This document shows, in pieces, positions 15,547 through 22,998 of a stretch of DNA of 28,505 nucleotides. The stretch's first letter is position 1. Every line of letters begins with the position of its first letter. A program made the translations under genes and the position numbers. The DNA comes from JBGSON01 sp041739085 (GTDB lineage Bacteria > Patescibacteriota > Gracilibacteria > CAIRYL01): NCBI GenBank assembly GCA_041739085.1, contig JBGSON010000001.1, forward strand, positions 1-28,505, in the 5' to 3' direction. The notes beneath the pieces were generated by a model. That model was not told the origin of the DNA. It did not search any database and saw nothing but the letters and a program-made list of their open reading frames with translations.

Positions 15547-16848
15547 TCATACTCCAAGATCAAACCGATTCCGAAAATTCATGAAGGTCCTGTCTTCAGA
15601 ATCTTCGAATGCCTTTGCTCTCCATTCGGGATTTCTGCAATCATAGATAAGGATGGTATGAAGTCCGTCCTTTTTCCGTACCTCTCCCCTGAGAGTCCCA
15701 ACAGGAACAAATCCGCATTTCTCATACACCGCTCTTGCGGAAAGGTTCTCTTCAAATACGCGAAGTGAAATTTTTTCTAAATGGAGGAGCTCGAAAGCGA
15801 TTCTCTGCATTTCTCTTGTTGCCTCCGTACCATACCCCTTTCCCCAGAATCCTTTCTCGCCAATGACGATCCCGAATTTTCCCGCATTATCATTCGATTC
15901 ACTGAGCTCGATCGACATGGATCCGATTGGAATTTTTTTCTTTTTTTCACAAATAGTGAGAAAAAGACCATGGAAGGATCTCTCCGTATAGTCAAAATAA
16001 TCCTCCTCATCATCTCTCGTGACAGGCGGATCGAGCGTGATCATTTCTGTGACTTTTGGATCATTGAACCATTCCATCCAGCAATCAACATCAGAAGAAA
16101 TATGCTTCCTCATGAATAATCCTGAGCATTTCCAGGGCTTTTCCGGTGAGAAACGGGAGTTTCGAAGAGAAAATATCTCCTGCTCGCGTTCCGTGAACCC
16201 TGCAAGATGTGACCTCCTCCATTTTCTGATCTCCGAATGATTCCCGGAGAGGAGGACATCCGGGACTTTCTTCCCCTCGTAGATTTCCGGTCTCGTATAC
16301 TGGGGATACTCTCCCCGGCCGCCGAATTCGAGAGAAAAACTTTCTTCCTCCGGGCTCTCATTGTTCCCCAATACTCCTGGGATGAGCCGGGCGACACTGT
16401 CAATAAGCGCCATCGCCGGGATCTCGCCACCGGTGAGGACAAAATCACCAAGCGAAATCTCTTCGTCGATGAATACTTCTCTCACTCTCTCGTCGATCCC
16501 TTCATAGTGACCGCAGAGGAGGATAAGCGGGGTCATTTCGGTTGCAAGTTCTTTCGATTTCTTCTGGGTAAGGCGTTCCCCGTGGGGAGAAAAATTGATG
16601 ATCTTTCCATCAGGGTATTTTTCCTTTGCCCAGCGGAGCGCCTCTCCGAGAACATCTGGTCTCATGACCATCCCCGCGCCTCCTCCATAAGGAAGATCAT
16701 CCACCGTCTTTCTCTTTCCGATACCGAAATCACGGATATTCTTCATCTCCACCTTGATCTTTTTCTGTTCGATGGCTCTCTTCACGATGCTCTCCGAGAA
16801 GGGACCTTCAAACATCTCCGGAAATAGGGTGAGAACGAGGAACTGCAT
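15547..16848 (-). CDS. trmD: tRNA (guanine37-N1)-methyltransferase TrmD fused to a GNAT acetyltransferase
   Basis: The N-terminal domain (about 1-220) is a complete TrmD, which uses SAM to make m1G37 in tRNA and prevents frameshifting. It has VLTLFPEMF, DDLPYGGGAGMVM, the knot motifs LLCGHYEGIDERV and SLGDFVLTGGE, and YPQYTRP. Residues about 246-415 form a RimJ/RimL-like GNAT N-acetyltransferase with the acetyl-CoA loop GFWGKGYGTEA and a terminal SARAVYEKCGF. The frame is continuous through the junction; total 433 aa against about 240 for normal TrmD. An ATG at 16113 (residue 246) preceded by AGGATTATTC could also start the GNAT part separately. The frame extends upstream to a GTG at 16881, but a TATAAT box overlaps that extension, so ATG 16848 is preferred. 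The acceptor of the acetyl group is unknown. Confidence 0.9.
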   Translation of the reverse strand: MQFLVLTLFPEMFEGPFSESIVKRAIEQKKIKVEMKNIRDFGIGKRKTVDDLPYGGGAGMVMRPDVLGEALRWAKEKYPDGKIINFSPHGERLTQKKSKELATEMTPLILLCGHYEGIDERVREVFIDEEISLGDFVLTGGEIPAMALIDSVARLIPGVLGNNESPEEESFSLEFGGRGEYPQYTRPEIYEGKKVPDVLLSGNHSEIRKWRRSHLAGFTEREQEIFSLRNSRFSPEKPWKCSGLFMRKHISSDVDCWMEWFNDPKVTEMITLDPPVTRDDEEDYFDYTERSFHGLFLTICEKKKKIPIGSMSIELSESNDNAGKFGIVIGEKGFWGKGYGTEATREMQRIAFELLHLEKISLRVFEENLSARAVYEKCGFVPVGTLRGEVRKKDGLHTILIYDCRNPEWRAKAFEDSEDRTFMNFRNRFDLGV

Positions 16849-16869
16849 ACGTTCGGCTGAAGACGGCTT

Positions 16870-16875
16870 CATTAT
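16870..16875 (-). promoter_or_regulatory. -10 box candidate for trmD
   Basis: A perfect TATAAT on the minus strand ends 21 bp before the ATG at 16848, implying a leader of about 15 nt. The -35 region (TTAGAT at 17 bp) is weak. Read-through from the upstream surface-protein gene, whose stop is at 16896, is also possible. Confidence 0.4.
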
Positions 16876-16895
16876 ACTCACTTCTCGATGATAAT

Positions 16896-19568
16896 CTAAT
16901 TGAAGAGGAGGACAACGGTGAGGAGACCATCGTTGTCATTTATAGCAATCCCGATCCCGACCGTTTCAATGTCTTTACTCAGGAGATATTCCGCATCGCT
17001 TGATGCGATCACATCAAGGAATTCAGAAAATGATTCATATTCATACATGACGGAATAGACATTATCCTGAATCCCCTCTCCATCGAGCATATCCCTGAGC
17101 GTGGTCCCGTCCGGGGCTTCAGTACCGAGAAATTCTTCGTCCCCCATCCTTTCCGCCCATGATTCAGCGATCTCAGTAAGATCAGGGTTGAGTTCTAACG
17201 GGTCTGTTCTTCGTGAGAGTATGACATTCATGATCTGAGTCCGATAGTCTTCACGGTCCGCATTCGAAAGAGGTGCTTCAGAAAAGAGTTCGGTGATGAT
17301 GAGCCCTCCGTTTCCATCAGGCGCGACTCCGATCCCCGCATACTTCCAGTCGGGATCGATGATATTCCGGAGATGAATCGGGCTTCTCATGAGCCCTTCA
17401 TGCGCCATTTCATAATTGACATCGATTGCGATGTTCTCTCCGACAGAAGCGTTGATTCCGAAATCTCCCCGAAAATCAGCAACGGTTAATCCTTCCGGCG
17501 TCGTGTGTCCGAAATATCCTTTCTCCGCCATGTCCTGAGAACGAAACTGGGCAAGCTCCGTAAGGTTCTCCAGCTCCTGAATGTCGGAGAGCCCCATCAT
17601 TTCCCGCTCTTCGTTCATGAGTTTGAGCATCATGAGTCGGATTCTTTTTACGTTCATCTCTTCCTCTTGAGTTATTCCGTCCCGGAGATGGAGGTCAAAG
17701 TAATCCGGAAGAAGCGGGGCGAATCCTTCATGATAGAGAGGGGCATTGAGAATGGCGATCCCTCCGTCCGTATTGATTTCAATGATATACGTTCCCACGA
17801 GCTCCGGGAGATACTGGAGCGTGAATGTCTGCCCTTTTGTAATGAGAGGGACTTCTTCAACGACTCCATCCGGTCTTTCAATAAAGGCATTCCCCTGGAT
17901 CTCGCCGTTAAAATCTCCGGAGAAGACCATTTCGCTTGATGCGCGATAGGTGAACGGAAAGTTGTGGTCTTTCATCCGTCCATCATCGATCTCAGTAAAA
18001 TGGTGAGGGGAGACGAAGACTTTCATTTTTTCCGATTCCGAGAACGGCGAGGAAACATCCGCTGAAAACGATGAGGAGAGGTCTGCGGCAAAGACGCGGA
18101 TCTCCGCTGAACCATTCTCGAAGTTTTCAAATAATTCGGGAGGAAGGAACGCCTCATGCGATCCGTTCACGAAAACCTCAAGTATTTTTTCTTCCTGCGT
18201 GATGAGGATGCGGAAAAAATCCTCACCTGAGGAAGCATCCCATCGCACCACATAATCTCCGTTCTCGATCTCGCCCCTGAGATTTGTGACCGGTTCAGGC
18301 TGCTGCCCGACCGTCGTGAGACATACAGCATCAAGAACTTTGACCGGATACACCCGTGATGTTCCGTTTTTCCCCGGAAGGATACCAAGATGAAAGATCC
18401 CTGTTTCCACAAACGGAACTTCTGCGGTAAACATCCGGTTTTCCACATCAGCCGTTACTCTCTTTTCGTTTCCTGCATCATCCGACCAGAAGATGGTGAT
18501 TTCCTCTGCAGAATCGGTGCTTCCGGAAATCTTATAGATCTCGTTTTTCCGGAAGAGTCCCGGAATATCCGAAGTGAGCGATATCCCCTCGAATGAATCG
18601 GATGGGATGACTTCCCTTTCATCCGGAAAATCGCAGAGTGTTTCCACTCCCCCGAGAGAAACATCCTCGCCGACCACGGCCATTTCTACTCTCGTGACCC
18701 CCCGGGAAGGATCCTGGAGCTCGGAGAACGCAGGTTTGATGAGATCGAGGATCCGATACGGAACATACGGTCCCCGATCAATGACCTTCACGACAACCGC
18801 TTTTCCGGAAAGAAAATCCCGTACCAGGATATGCGTACCGAAAGGGAGCGTCCGATGAGCCGCGGCGGGGACATCATTACTCAGGAGTTCTCCGCTTGAG
18901 GTCTTCCGTCCGATGAAACTGTCTCCGTAGTAGCTCGCGACGCCGATTGGGTATTGATACGACCGCGCTCCGTCTGCGAAACGGTACATGATCTCAGCGA
19001 GCTCCCCTCTCGTGAGCTCATGGGAGGGATTCACCTCTTCATTCGTCAAGAGAAATTTCCTTTCCGCCTGCCGGTAGTATTCTGCAAACCAGTCATCTCG
19101 GCTCACCGCCCCTCCAAACGGATCTTGTTCCGGTTTACTCGTGGGGATCTCGTTCGTGAGGAGGATAAGTTTCAGCGCTTCCGCCTGGTTTATCGTTCTC
19201 GTCGGCTCAAAAAGCCCTGTATGGGTCCCGCTGATGATCTCCCTGATCTTTGCCTCACGGACAAACGTGGAGAACCAGTCCTCGGGTGCGACATCAGGGA
19301 ATGGGCCTCTGAGCGGCGGCTCCGGTTCCGGGATATTGGAACCAAGGAGAATGATCTTGAGCGCTTCCGCTCGGTTCACGGGAATGTCCGGCCGGAATGT
19401 CTTATCGGAAAATCCATTGATCACTCCGTCATTATGGAGCGCGGTGATCGCACCGGAATGGGGATGATCAGGAGGAACATCGAGAAAGAGTTCCGTCTCC
19501 GCAGACGCGATGGAAGAGGAGACGAAGAGGAGAAGGATGCCGATGAAAAAAAGCGGAAAACGTTTCAT
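16896..19568 (-). CDS. Large secreted SLH / RlpA-like / CAP-domain surface protein
   Basis: An 890-aa exported protein, probably attached to secondary cell-wall polymer. Residues 1-23 are a signal peptide ending ASA. Three SLH modules follow (about 27-75, 88-135, 148-197; e.g. ALHNDGVINGFSDKTFRPD). An RlpA-like double-psi beta-barrel spans about 207-300, with GVASYYG, AAHRTLPFGT and VIDRGPYV, as in enzymes that cut denuded glycan strands. The middle, about 320-640, looks like beta-sandwich linkers. A CAP (SCP/PR-1) domain lies at about 650-765 with the typical His688 in YFGHTTPEG and Glu711 in GENIA. The last 115 residues look like a second, degenerate CAP copy where GHTTP is replaced by GTEAP and GEN by DNV. 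Function is inferred as wall remodelling or adhesion. The ATG at 19568 has no Shine-Dalgarno. Confidence 0.9.
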   Translation of the reverse strand: MKRFPLFFIGILLLFVSSSIASAETELFLDVPPDHPHSGAITALHNDGVINGFSDKTFRPDIPVNRAEALKIILLGSNIPEPEPPLRGPFPDVAPEDWFSTFVREAKIREIISGTHTGLFEPTRTINQAEALKLILLTNEIPTSKPEQDPFGGAVSRDDWFAEYYRQAERKFLLTNEEVNPSHELTRGELAEIMYRFADGARSYQYPIGVASYYGDSFIGRKTSSGELLSNDVPAAAHRTLPFGTHILVRDFLSGKAVVVKVIDRGPYVPYRILDLIKPAFSELQDPSRGVTRVEMAVVGEDVSLGGVETLCDFPDEREVIPSDSFEGISLTSDIPGLFRKNEIYKISGSTDSAEEITIFWSDDAGNEKRVTADVENRMFTAEVPFVETGIFHLGILPGKNGTSRVYPVKVLDAVCLTTVGQQPEPVTNLRGEIENGDYVVRWDASSGEDFFRILITQEEKILEVFVNGSHEAFLPPELFENFENGSAEIRVFAADLSSSFSADVSSPFSESEKMKVFVSPHHFTEIDDGRMKDHNFPFTYRASSEMVFSGDFNGEIQGNAFIERPDGVVEEVPLITKGQTFTLQYLPELVGTYIIEINTDGGIAILNAPLYHEGFAPLLPDYFDLHLRDGITQEEEMNVKRIRLMMLKLMNEEREMMGLSDIQELENLTELAQFRSQDMAEKGYFGHTTPEGLTVADFRGDFGINASVGENIAIDVNYEMAHEGLMRSPIHLRNIIDPDWKYAGIGVAPDGNGGLIITELFSEAPLSNADREDYRTQIMNVILSRRTDPLELNPDLTEIAESWAERMGDEEFLGTEAPDGTTLRDMLDGEGIQDNVYSVMYEYESFSEFLDVIASSDAEYLLSKDIETVGIGIAINDNDGLLTVVLLFN

Positions 19569-19573
19569 CGTGA

Positions 19574-19609
19574 GTTCATAAATATTTTAAAGTCTGTAAA
19601 GTTTATATA
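19574..19609 (+). repeat. 9-bp tandem repeat tract, forward units
   Basis: Four consecutive 9-bp units of the type GTTCATAAA / GTCTGTAAA / GTTTATATA sit just upstream of the surface-protein gene. Together with the inverted tract at 19637-19681 they can form an imperfect hairpin. Confidence 0.6.
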
Positions 19610-19636
19610 GTCCCATCCGCTCCGATGTTTTTTTAC

Positions 19637-19681
19637 TCTATAAACTTTATGAACGTTATGAACTTTACAAACCTTATAAAA
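19637..19681 (-). repeat. 9-bp tandem repeat tract, inverted units
   Basis: On the minus strand: GTTTGTAAA, GTTCATAAC, GTTCATAAA, GTTTATAGA in perfect 9-bp phase. This is the same family as at 19574-19609 and 20411-20675 and lies in the divergent gap before recR. Confidence 0.65.
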
Positions 19682-19792
19682 TCCGTCCCGGAGAATATAT
19701 CAGATATTTGCGCAAAAAGCGACCGCGGTCTGAAAACTGTCTTCACAAGATGAATGAATTTCGGGAGAATACGTCCCGATATGTTCCTTTCT

Positions 19793-20410
19793 ATGGATAC
19801 GTTTGACCCTTCTCTCCCGAAAAGCATTACCCGACTCATTGAAGAATTCATGAAACTCCCCGGGGTCGGGAGAAAAACCGCCCAACGCTTTGTCTTTTTT
19901 CTCCTGAAAAAGGATCTCTCATTTCAGGAGGAATTTGGAAATGCCCTGACGACGCTCACAAAAGACATCAGGCTGTGCCGTGAATGCTTCCACTTTGCTG
20001 AGGGCGATCTCTGCGAGATCTGCAGAAACCCGAAGCGAGATGAACACATAATTTGTACAGTTGAAGACTCACTGGACCTTCTTTCCATCGAAAAATCAAA
20101 TGCATTCCGGGGGAAATACCATATTCTCGGCGGCATCATCTCGCCGATCGACGGGATCGGTCCGGATAAGATCAGGATCAAAGAGCTCAAGGGCCGCATC
20201 GAACGGTCGAAAGGAAAAATCGAAGAAGTGATCATCGCTACGAATCCGACTCTTGAAGGCGAGGCGACTGCGACGTATATATGGAGATCTCTGGAAAAAC
20301 TTCCCGTGAAAATCACGAGGATCGCCCGCGGGCTTCCTGTGGGCGGAGATGTGGAATTCACTGATGAAGTGACCCTCGCGAGGGCGCTCGAAAACAGGAG
20401 CAATATTTAA
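19793..20410 (+). CDS. recR: Recombination mediator RecR
   Basis: RecR works with RecO (and RecF) to load RecA at gaps. The 205-aa protein has the helix-hairpin-helix LPGVGRKTAQR near the N-terminus, a four-cysteine zinc finger (CRECFHFAEGDLCEIC), and a Toprim domain starting ICTVEDSLDLLSIE, followed by GGIISPIDGIGP. The C-terminal part has EVIIATNPTLEGEATA, then ARGLPVGGDVEFTDEVTLARAL. The frame is open from 19754, but the ATG at 19793 (MDTFDPSLP) fits family length and sits in a TTTCT-ATG context. The last seven codons and the following 20 bases are duplicated downstream at 20557-20602. Confidence 0.96.
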   Translation: MDTFDPSLPKSITRLIEEFMKLPGVGRKTAQRFVFFLLKKDLSFQEEFGNALTTLTKDIRLCRECFHFAEGDLCEICRNPKRDEHIICTVEDSLDLLSIEKSNAFRGKYHILGGIISPIDGIGPDKIRIKELKGRIERSKGKIEEVIIATNPTLEGEATATYIWRSLEKLPVKITRIARGLPVGGDVEFTDEVTLARALENRSNI

Positions 20411-20436
20411 GTTCATAAAGTTTTTAAGGTTTGTAA
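20390..20436 (+). repeat. Direct repeat, copy 1 (recR tail plus 9-bp repeat units)
   Basis: GAAAACAGGAGCAATATTTAA followed by GTTCATAAAG and TTTTTAAGG covers the last recR codons and stop. It is nearly identical to 20556-20602 (one A added, one G deleted, one late substitution). Confidence 0.8.
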
Positions 20437-20446
20437 AGTTCATATA
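20411..20446 (+). repeat. 9-bp tandem repeat tract after recR
   Basis: GTTCATAAA, GTTTTTAAG, GTTTGTAAA, GTTCATATA in exact 9-bp phase, starting right after the recR stop. Confidence 0.65.
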
Positions 20447-20460
20447 ATGGAGATTCTTCT

Positions 20461-20556
20461 CCACACCCGGCGGAGTCTCTCCGACGAAGGAGGAGGACTC
20501 CGCCGCAGCGGGATAATCTTTCGTCGGAGTCCCTGGTCGGAGACTCCGACGGGTGG
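20461..20556. repeat. Palindromic multi-stem element
   Basis: GC-rich block in an AT-rich gap. Perfect arms: GGCGGAGTC (20469-20477) with GACTCCGCC (20496-20504), and GTCGGAGTC (20523-20531) with GACTCCGAC (20542-20550). An alternative long-range stem pairs CTCCGACGAA (20479-20488) with TTCGTCGGAG (20520-20529). Outer imperfect arms are CCACACCCG and CGGGTGG. The heptamer CGGAGTC occurs four times in two inverted pairs. It is flanked by a 46-bp direct repeat. It resembles a REP/MITE-like element or a structured RNA. Confidence 0.6.
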
Positions 20557-20602
20557 AAAAACAGGAGCAATATTTAATTCATAAAGTTTTTAAGGTTAGT
20601 AA
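20556..20602 (+). repeat. Direct repeat, copy 2
   Basis: Second copy of the recR-tail repeat, 166 bp after the first, including the ACAGGAGCAATATTTAA stretch that encodes SNI-stop in recR. It is not part of a gene here. Confidence 0.8.
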
Positions 20603-20675
20603 GGTTCGGTAAAAAGTTCCCTTATGAACTTTATGAACCTTACAAACTTTATAAACCTTATGAACTTTTTAACCC
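20578..20675. repeat. Pair of inverted 9-bp repeat tracts forming a long imperfect hairpin
   Basis: Forward units (20578-20612) are followed by reverse-oriented units (about 20622-20672: TTATGAAC, TTTATGAAC, CTTACAAAC, TTTATAAAC, CTTATGAAC). About 31 positions can pair with roughly four mismatches. It could end transcription of recR or be a recombination product of repeat tracts. Confidence 0.6.
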
Positions 20676-20734
20676 CTGAAATGTGTCTTTACAAGCTAAT
20701 CCTGGATTCTGCAATTCCCTTTTCCTTTGAACTA

Positions 20735-20743
20735 TGAGATAAT
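20735..20743 (+). promoter_or_regulatory. Extended -10 promoter candidate upstream of rnj
   Basis: TGAGATAAT matches TGn-TATAAT with one mismatch. Transcription would start near 20750, about 14 nt before the small ORF at 20764 and about 158 nt before the RNase J start. Confidence 0.4.
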
Positions 20744-20763
20744 AGAGTCAAGAATTGATATTT

Positions 20764-20847
20764 ATGAATTTCTTTCGGTTGAGGATCATTGGGGCAGGAC
20801 ACATCTCCTTATGGGATTACACTCCGGACTATCAGCGACTACGCTGA
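20764..20847 (+). CDS. Possible 27-aa leader peptide upstream of RNase J
   Basis: Short ORF starting MNFFRLRIIGAGH and ending in RLR. It starts about 14 nt after a predicted transcription start. Its stop codon is the last part of the 3' arm of a perfect hairpin (20832-20847). It could be a translated leader acting on the hairpin or a chance ORF; there is no homology I recognise. Confidence 0.25.
   Translation: MNFFRLRIIGAGHISLWDYTPDYQRLR
20832..20847 (+). promoter_or_regulatory. Stem-loop in the RNase J leader
   Basis: TCAGCG-ACTA-CGCTGA is a perfect 6-bp stem with a 4-nt loop, flanked by CCGGAC and CCCGGGG and followed by a U-rich stretch up to the rnj ATG. It could act in attenuation or in RNase J autoregulation by cleavage. 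Confidence 0.35.
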
Positions 20848-20907
20848 CCCGGGGTTTATAAGTTTTATACTTTTTTCCAATTTTTTTACTTTTTCAAAAC
20901 ATTTTTT

Positions 20908-22860
20908 ATGGATCGGCTCGATCAGTGGATTTCCAAAGTTACCAGCGGAAGTCCCACCCCCACCCCCTCTCCCAGTGAGAGAACGGAGAAAACGAATATT
21001 TCTCCGCCTGCGGAAAATAAAATTTCTCATGCTCCGCGTGAACAACAACAGCAGCAACAACAAAAACCTCATTTCAATCCCCGTCGTCATCACCGGTTTC
21101 CGCCGCGTGGCCGACAGGAACAGCCTCCACAGAGTCAAGCTCCCCAAAGCCACACTCCCCAGAGCCATCCAAGCTCCAACCAATCGCTCCGTGCGATCCC
21201 TCTCGGCGGACTCAATGAAGTCGGAAGGAATTGCATGGCGTATGAATATGGGAACGATATCATCCTCGTCGACGCCGGGGTCCAGTTCCCCGACGAAGAA
21301 ATGTTCGGAGTGAACTGCATCATCCCCGACACGAGGTATGTGGAAAAGAAGAAGGAAAATATCCGCGGGATCATCATCACCCACGGACATCTCGATCACA
21401 TCGGAGGGCTTCCGTATATCCTCCCGCGTCTCGGGTTTCCTCCCATATACGCATCTCCCCTTACCGGAGGGCTCATCCGGAAGATATTCGACGAACACAA
21501 GCTCCTGGAGAAGGGAAAGCTGAATATCATCAATCCGGATAAAGATATCCTGAGACTCGGGAATTTCACCGTTGAATTTTTTCATGTGAATCATTCCATC
21601 CCCGACTCATCCGGGCTTTATATTCAGACTCCGAATGCAAAAATCGTCCATACCGGTGATTTTAAGTTCGACTTCACCCCCGCCGATGGGATCCCGGCAT
21701 CCTATGAGAAGCTCGTAAAGATCGGTGAACGCGGAGTGGATGCGATCTTTGCCGATTCCACGAACGCGGACAAAGAAGGATTCTGCATATCCGAAAGGAT
21801 CGTCGGAGAGACCCTGGAAAAGATCATCAAGAACACGAATAAAGGCCGTCTCTTCATCTCATCCTTCTCTTCGATCCTCGCACGATGGCAGCAGGTCATC
21901 AACTACGCCCAAAAGTACAACCGGAAAGTGTATGTCACCGGACGAAGCCTCCTCGAAAATCTCCGCATTGCGGTGGATCTCGGATTCATCATGGTGCCGA
22001 AGGGAGTCATCCACAATGTGACGAAGCGGATGCATGATACCCCGAAACACGAACAGCTTATCATCAGCACAGGATGCCAGGGCGAAGAATCAGCCGCTCT
22101 CTCGCGGATCGTGCGGGGAGAACATGACATCATTTCCATTGAGGAAGGCGACACCGTTGTCTTCTCCGCGTCCCCTATCCCCGGAAACGAACGGAAAACG
22201 GTGAATCTCATCAACGAACTCTATAAACAGGGCGCGCATGTCGTGCTCCGGAATCAATTCGACGTCCACACTTCCGGCCACGGCCACCAGGGCGACCTCA
22301 AGCTCATGTATTCACTCCTCCGGCCGAAGAATTTTGTTCCTGTCCACGGAGAATACTATATGCGCGCAGAACATAAGAAAATGATCGAGCGGGACCTCCG
22401 CGTCTCTCCCGAGAGGACTGCTCTTATCGGAAACGGCGAAGTCATCGAAGTCTTCCAGGGAAAGATCCATAAGACCCGGGAAAAAAATCCCGGAGAGAGG
22501 ATCTATGTTGACGGAAAAATGATCGGCGATGTCGGGAATGAAGTGCAAAAGGAGAGAAAAGACCTCATGATGAGCGGGGTCATCTCTTTCTCCTTCCACA
22601 TCGACCGCTCCCGAAAAGCTTTGAAAGGAGAACCGGTCCTCGAAAGCCTCGGATTCCTCTATCCTCACGAATCGAAAACCCTCCATGCTCTTATCCAGAA
22701 GCAGGCAGGAGTCATCGCCCATCAGATCCTCTACCGCCACGGAGATCCTCAGATGAAAGAGATCCATGTCCGGAAAGAACTCGAGGACAAGATCGGGGAG
22801 ATGATCGAAAAGCTCACGGGACGGACTCCGAGAATGATATGTTCGCTCATCATGGACTGA
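20908..22860 (+). CDS. rnj: Ribonuclease J with a disordered N-terminal extension
   Basis: Metallo-beta-lactamase/beta-CASP ribonuclease with endo- and 5'-3' exonuclease activity in mRNA decay and rRNA maturation. The family core begins near residue 94 (LRAIPLGGLNEVGRN) and holds the zinc motif H159-x-H-x-D-H in THGHLDHIGG, the HTGDFKFD aspartate, and the C-terminal beta-CASP motif HTSGHGHQGDLK with VPVHGEY. The last about 100 residues are the RNase J C-terminal domain. Residues 1-93 are extra: Pro/Ser/Thr-rich, seven consecutive Gln, Arg/His-rich, then PQSQ/PQSH repeats. The 650-aa length exceeds the usual about 555. The ATG at 20908 is preceded by a very U-rich leader (TTTTTTACTTTTTC) and no Shine-Dalgarno. 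Confidence 0.94.
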   Translation: MDRLDQWISKVTSGSPTPTPSPSERTEKTNISPPAENKISHAPREQQQQQQQKPHFNPRRHHRFPPRGRQEQPPQSQAPQSHTPQSHPSSNQSLRAIPLGGLNEVGRNCMAYEYGNDIILVDAGVQFPDEEMFGVNCIIPDTRYVEKKKENIRGIIITHGHLDHIGGLPYILPRLGFPPIYASPLTGGLIRKIFDEHKLLEKGKLNIINPDKDILRLGNFTVEFFHVNHSIPDSSGLYIQTPNAKIVHTGDFKFDFTPADGIPASYEKLVKIGERGVDAIFADSTNADKEGFCISERIVGETLEKIIKNTNKGRLFISSFSSILARWQQVINYAQKYNRKVYVTGRSLLENLRIAVDLGFIMVPKGVIHNVTKRMHDTPKHEQLIISTGCQGEESAALSRIVRGEHDIISIEEGDTVVFSASPIPGNERKTVNLINELYKQGAHVVLRNQFDVHTSGHGHQGDLKLMYSLLRPKNFVPVHGEYYMRAEHKKMIERDLRVSPERTALIGNGEVIEVFQGKIHKTREKNPGERIYVDGKMIGDVGNEVQKERKDLMMSGVISFSFHIDRSRKALKGEPVLESLGFLYPHESKTLHALIQKQAGVIAHQILYRHGDPQMKEIHVRKELEDKIGEMIEKLTGRTPRMICSLIMD

Positions 22861-22930
22861 AATGAGATTCAGAACCTCAAAAACTGATCCGTCCTGAGTG
22901 AAACGATAGTCAAATCAAAGCGGAAGAATC

Positions 22931-22965
22931 AGAAAGTCATATGTTGGACCAGCATATGGCTTTCT
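22931..22965 (+). terminator. 35-bp palindrome after rnj, probable 3'-end hairpin
   Basis: AGAAAG, CATATG, TGG mirror CCA, CATATG, CTTTCT around a central A. Sixteen pairs form with a 3-nt loop; the two non-complementary positions are T-G, which pair as U-G only in the plus-strand RNA. The U-rich end is CTTTCTTC. This supports a terminator for the rnj transcript about 70 nt after its stop. Confidence 0.5.
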
Positions 22966-22998
22966 TCATAATCGTGATCGTCGCGGCTGTCTCCCGGA

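Noticed and set aside
15547..16881. TrmD-GNAT as two genes joined by a frameshift error
   Set aside because: The frame is continuous with full motifs on both sides and no stop or obvious homopolymer at the junction; kept as a fusion, to be confirmed with reads.
19574..20675. CRISPR array or plasmid-type iterons
   Set aside because: The repeats are 9 bp and directly abutting with no spacers, no cas genes are near, and there is no replication initiator gene.
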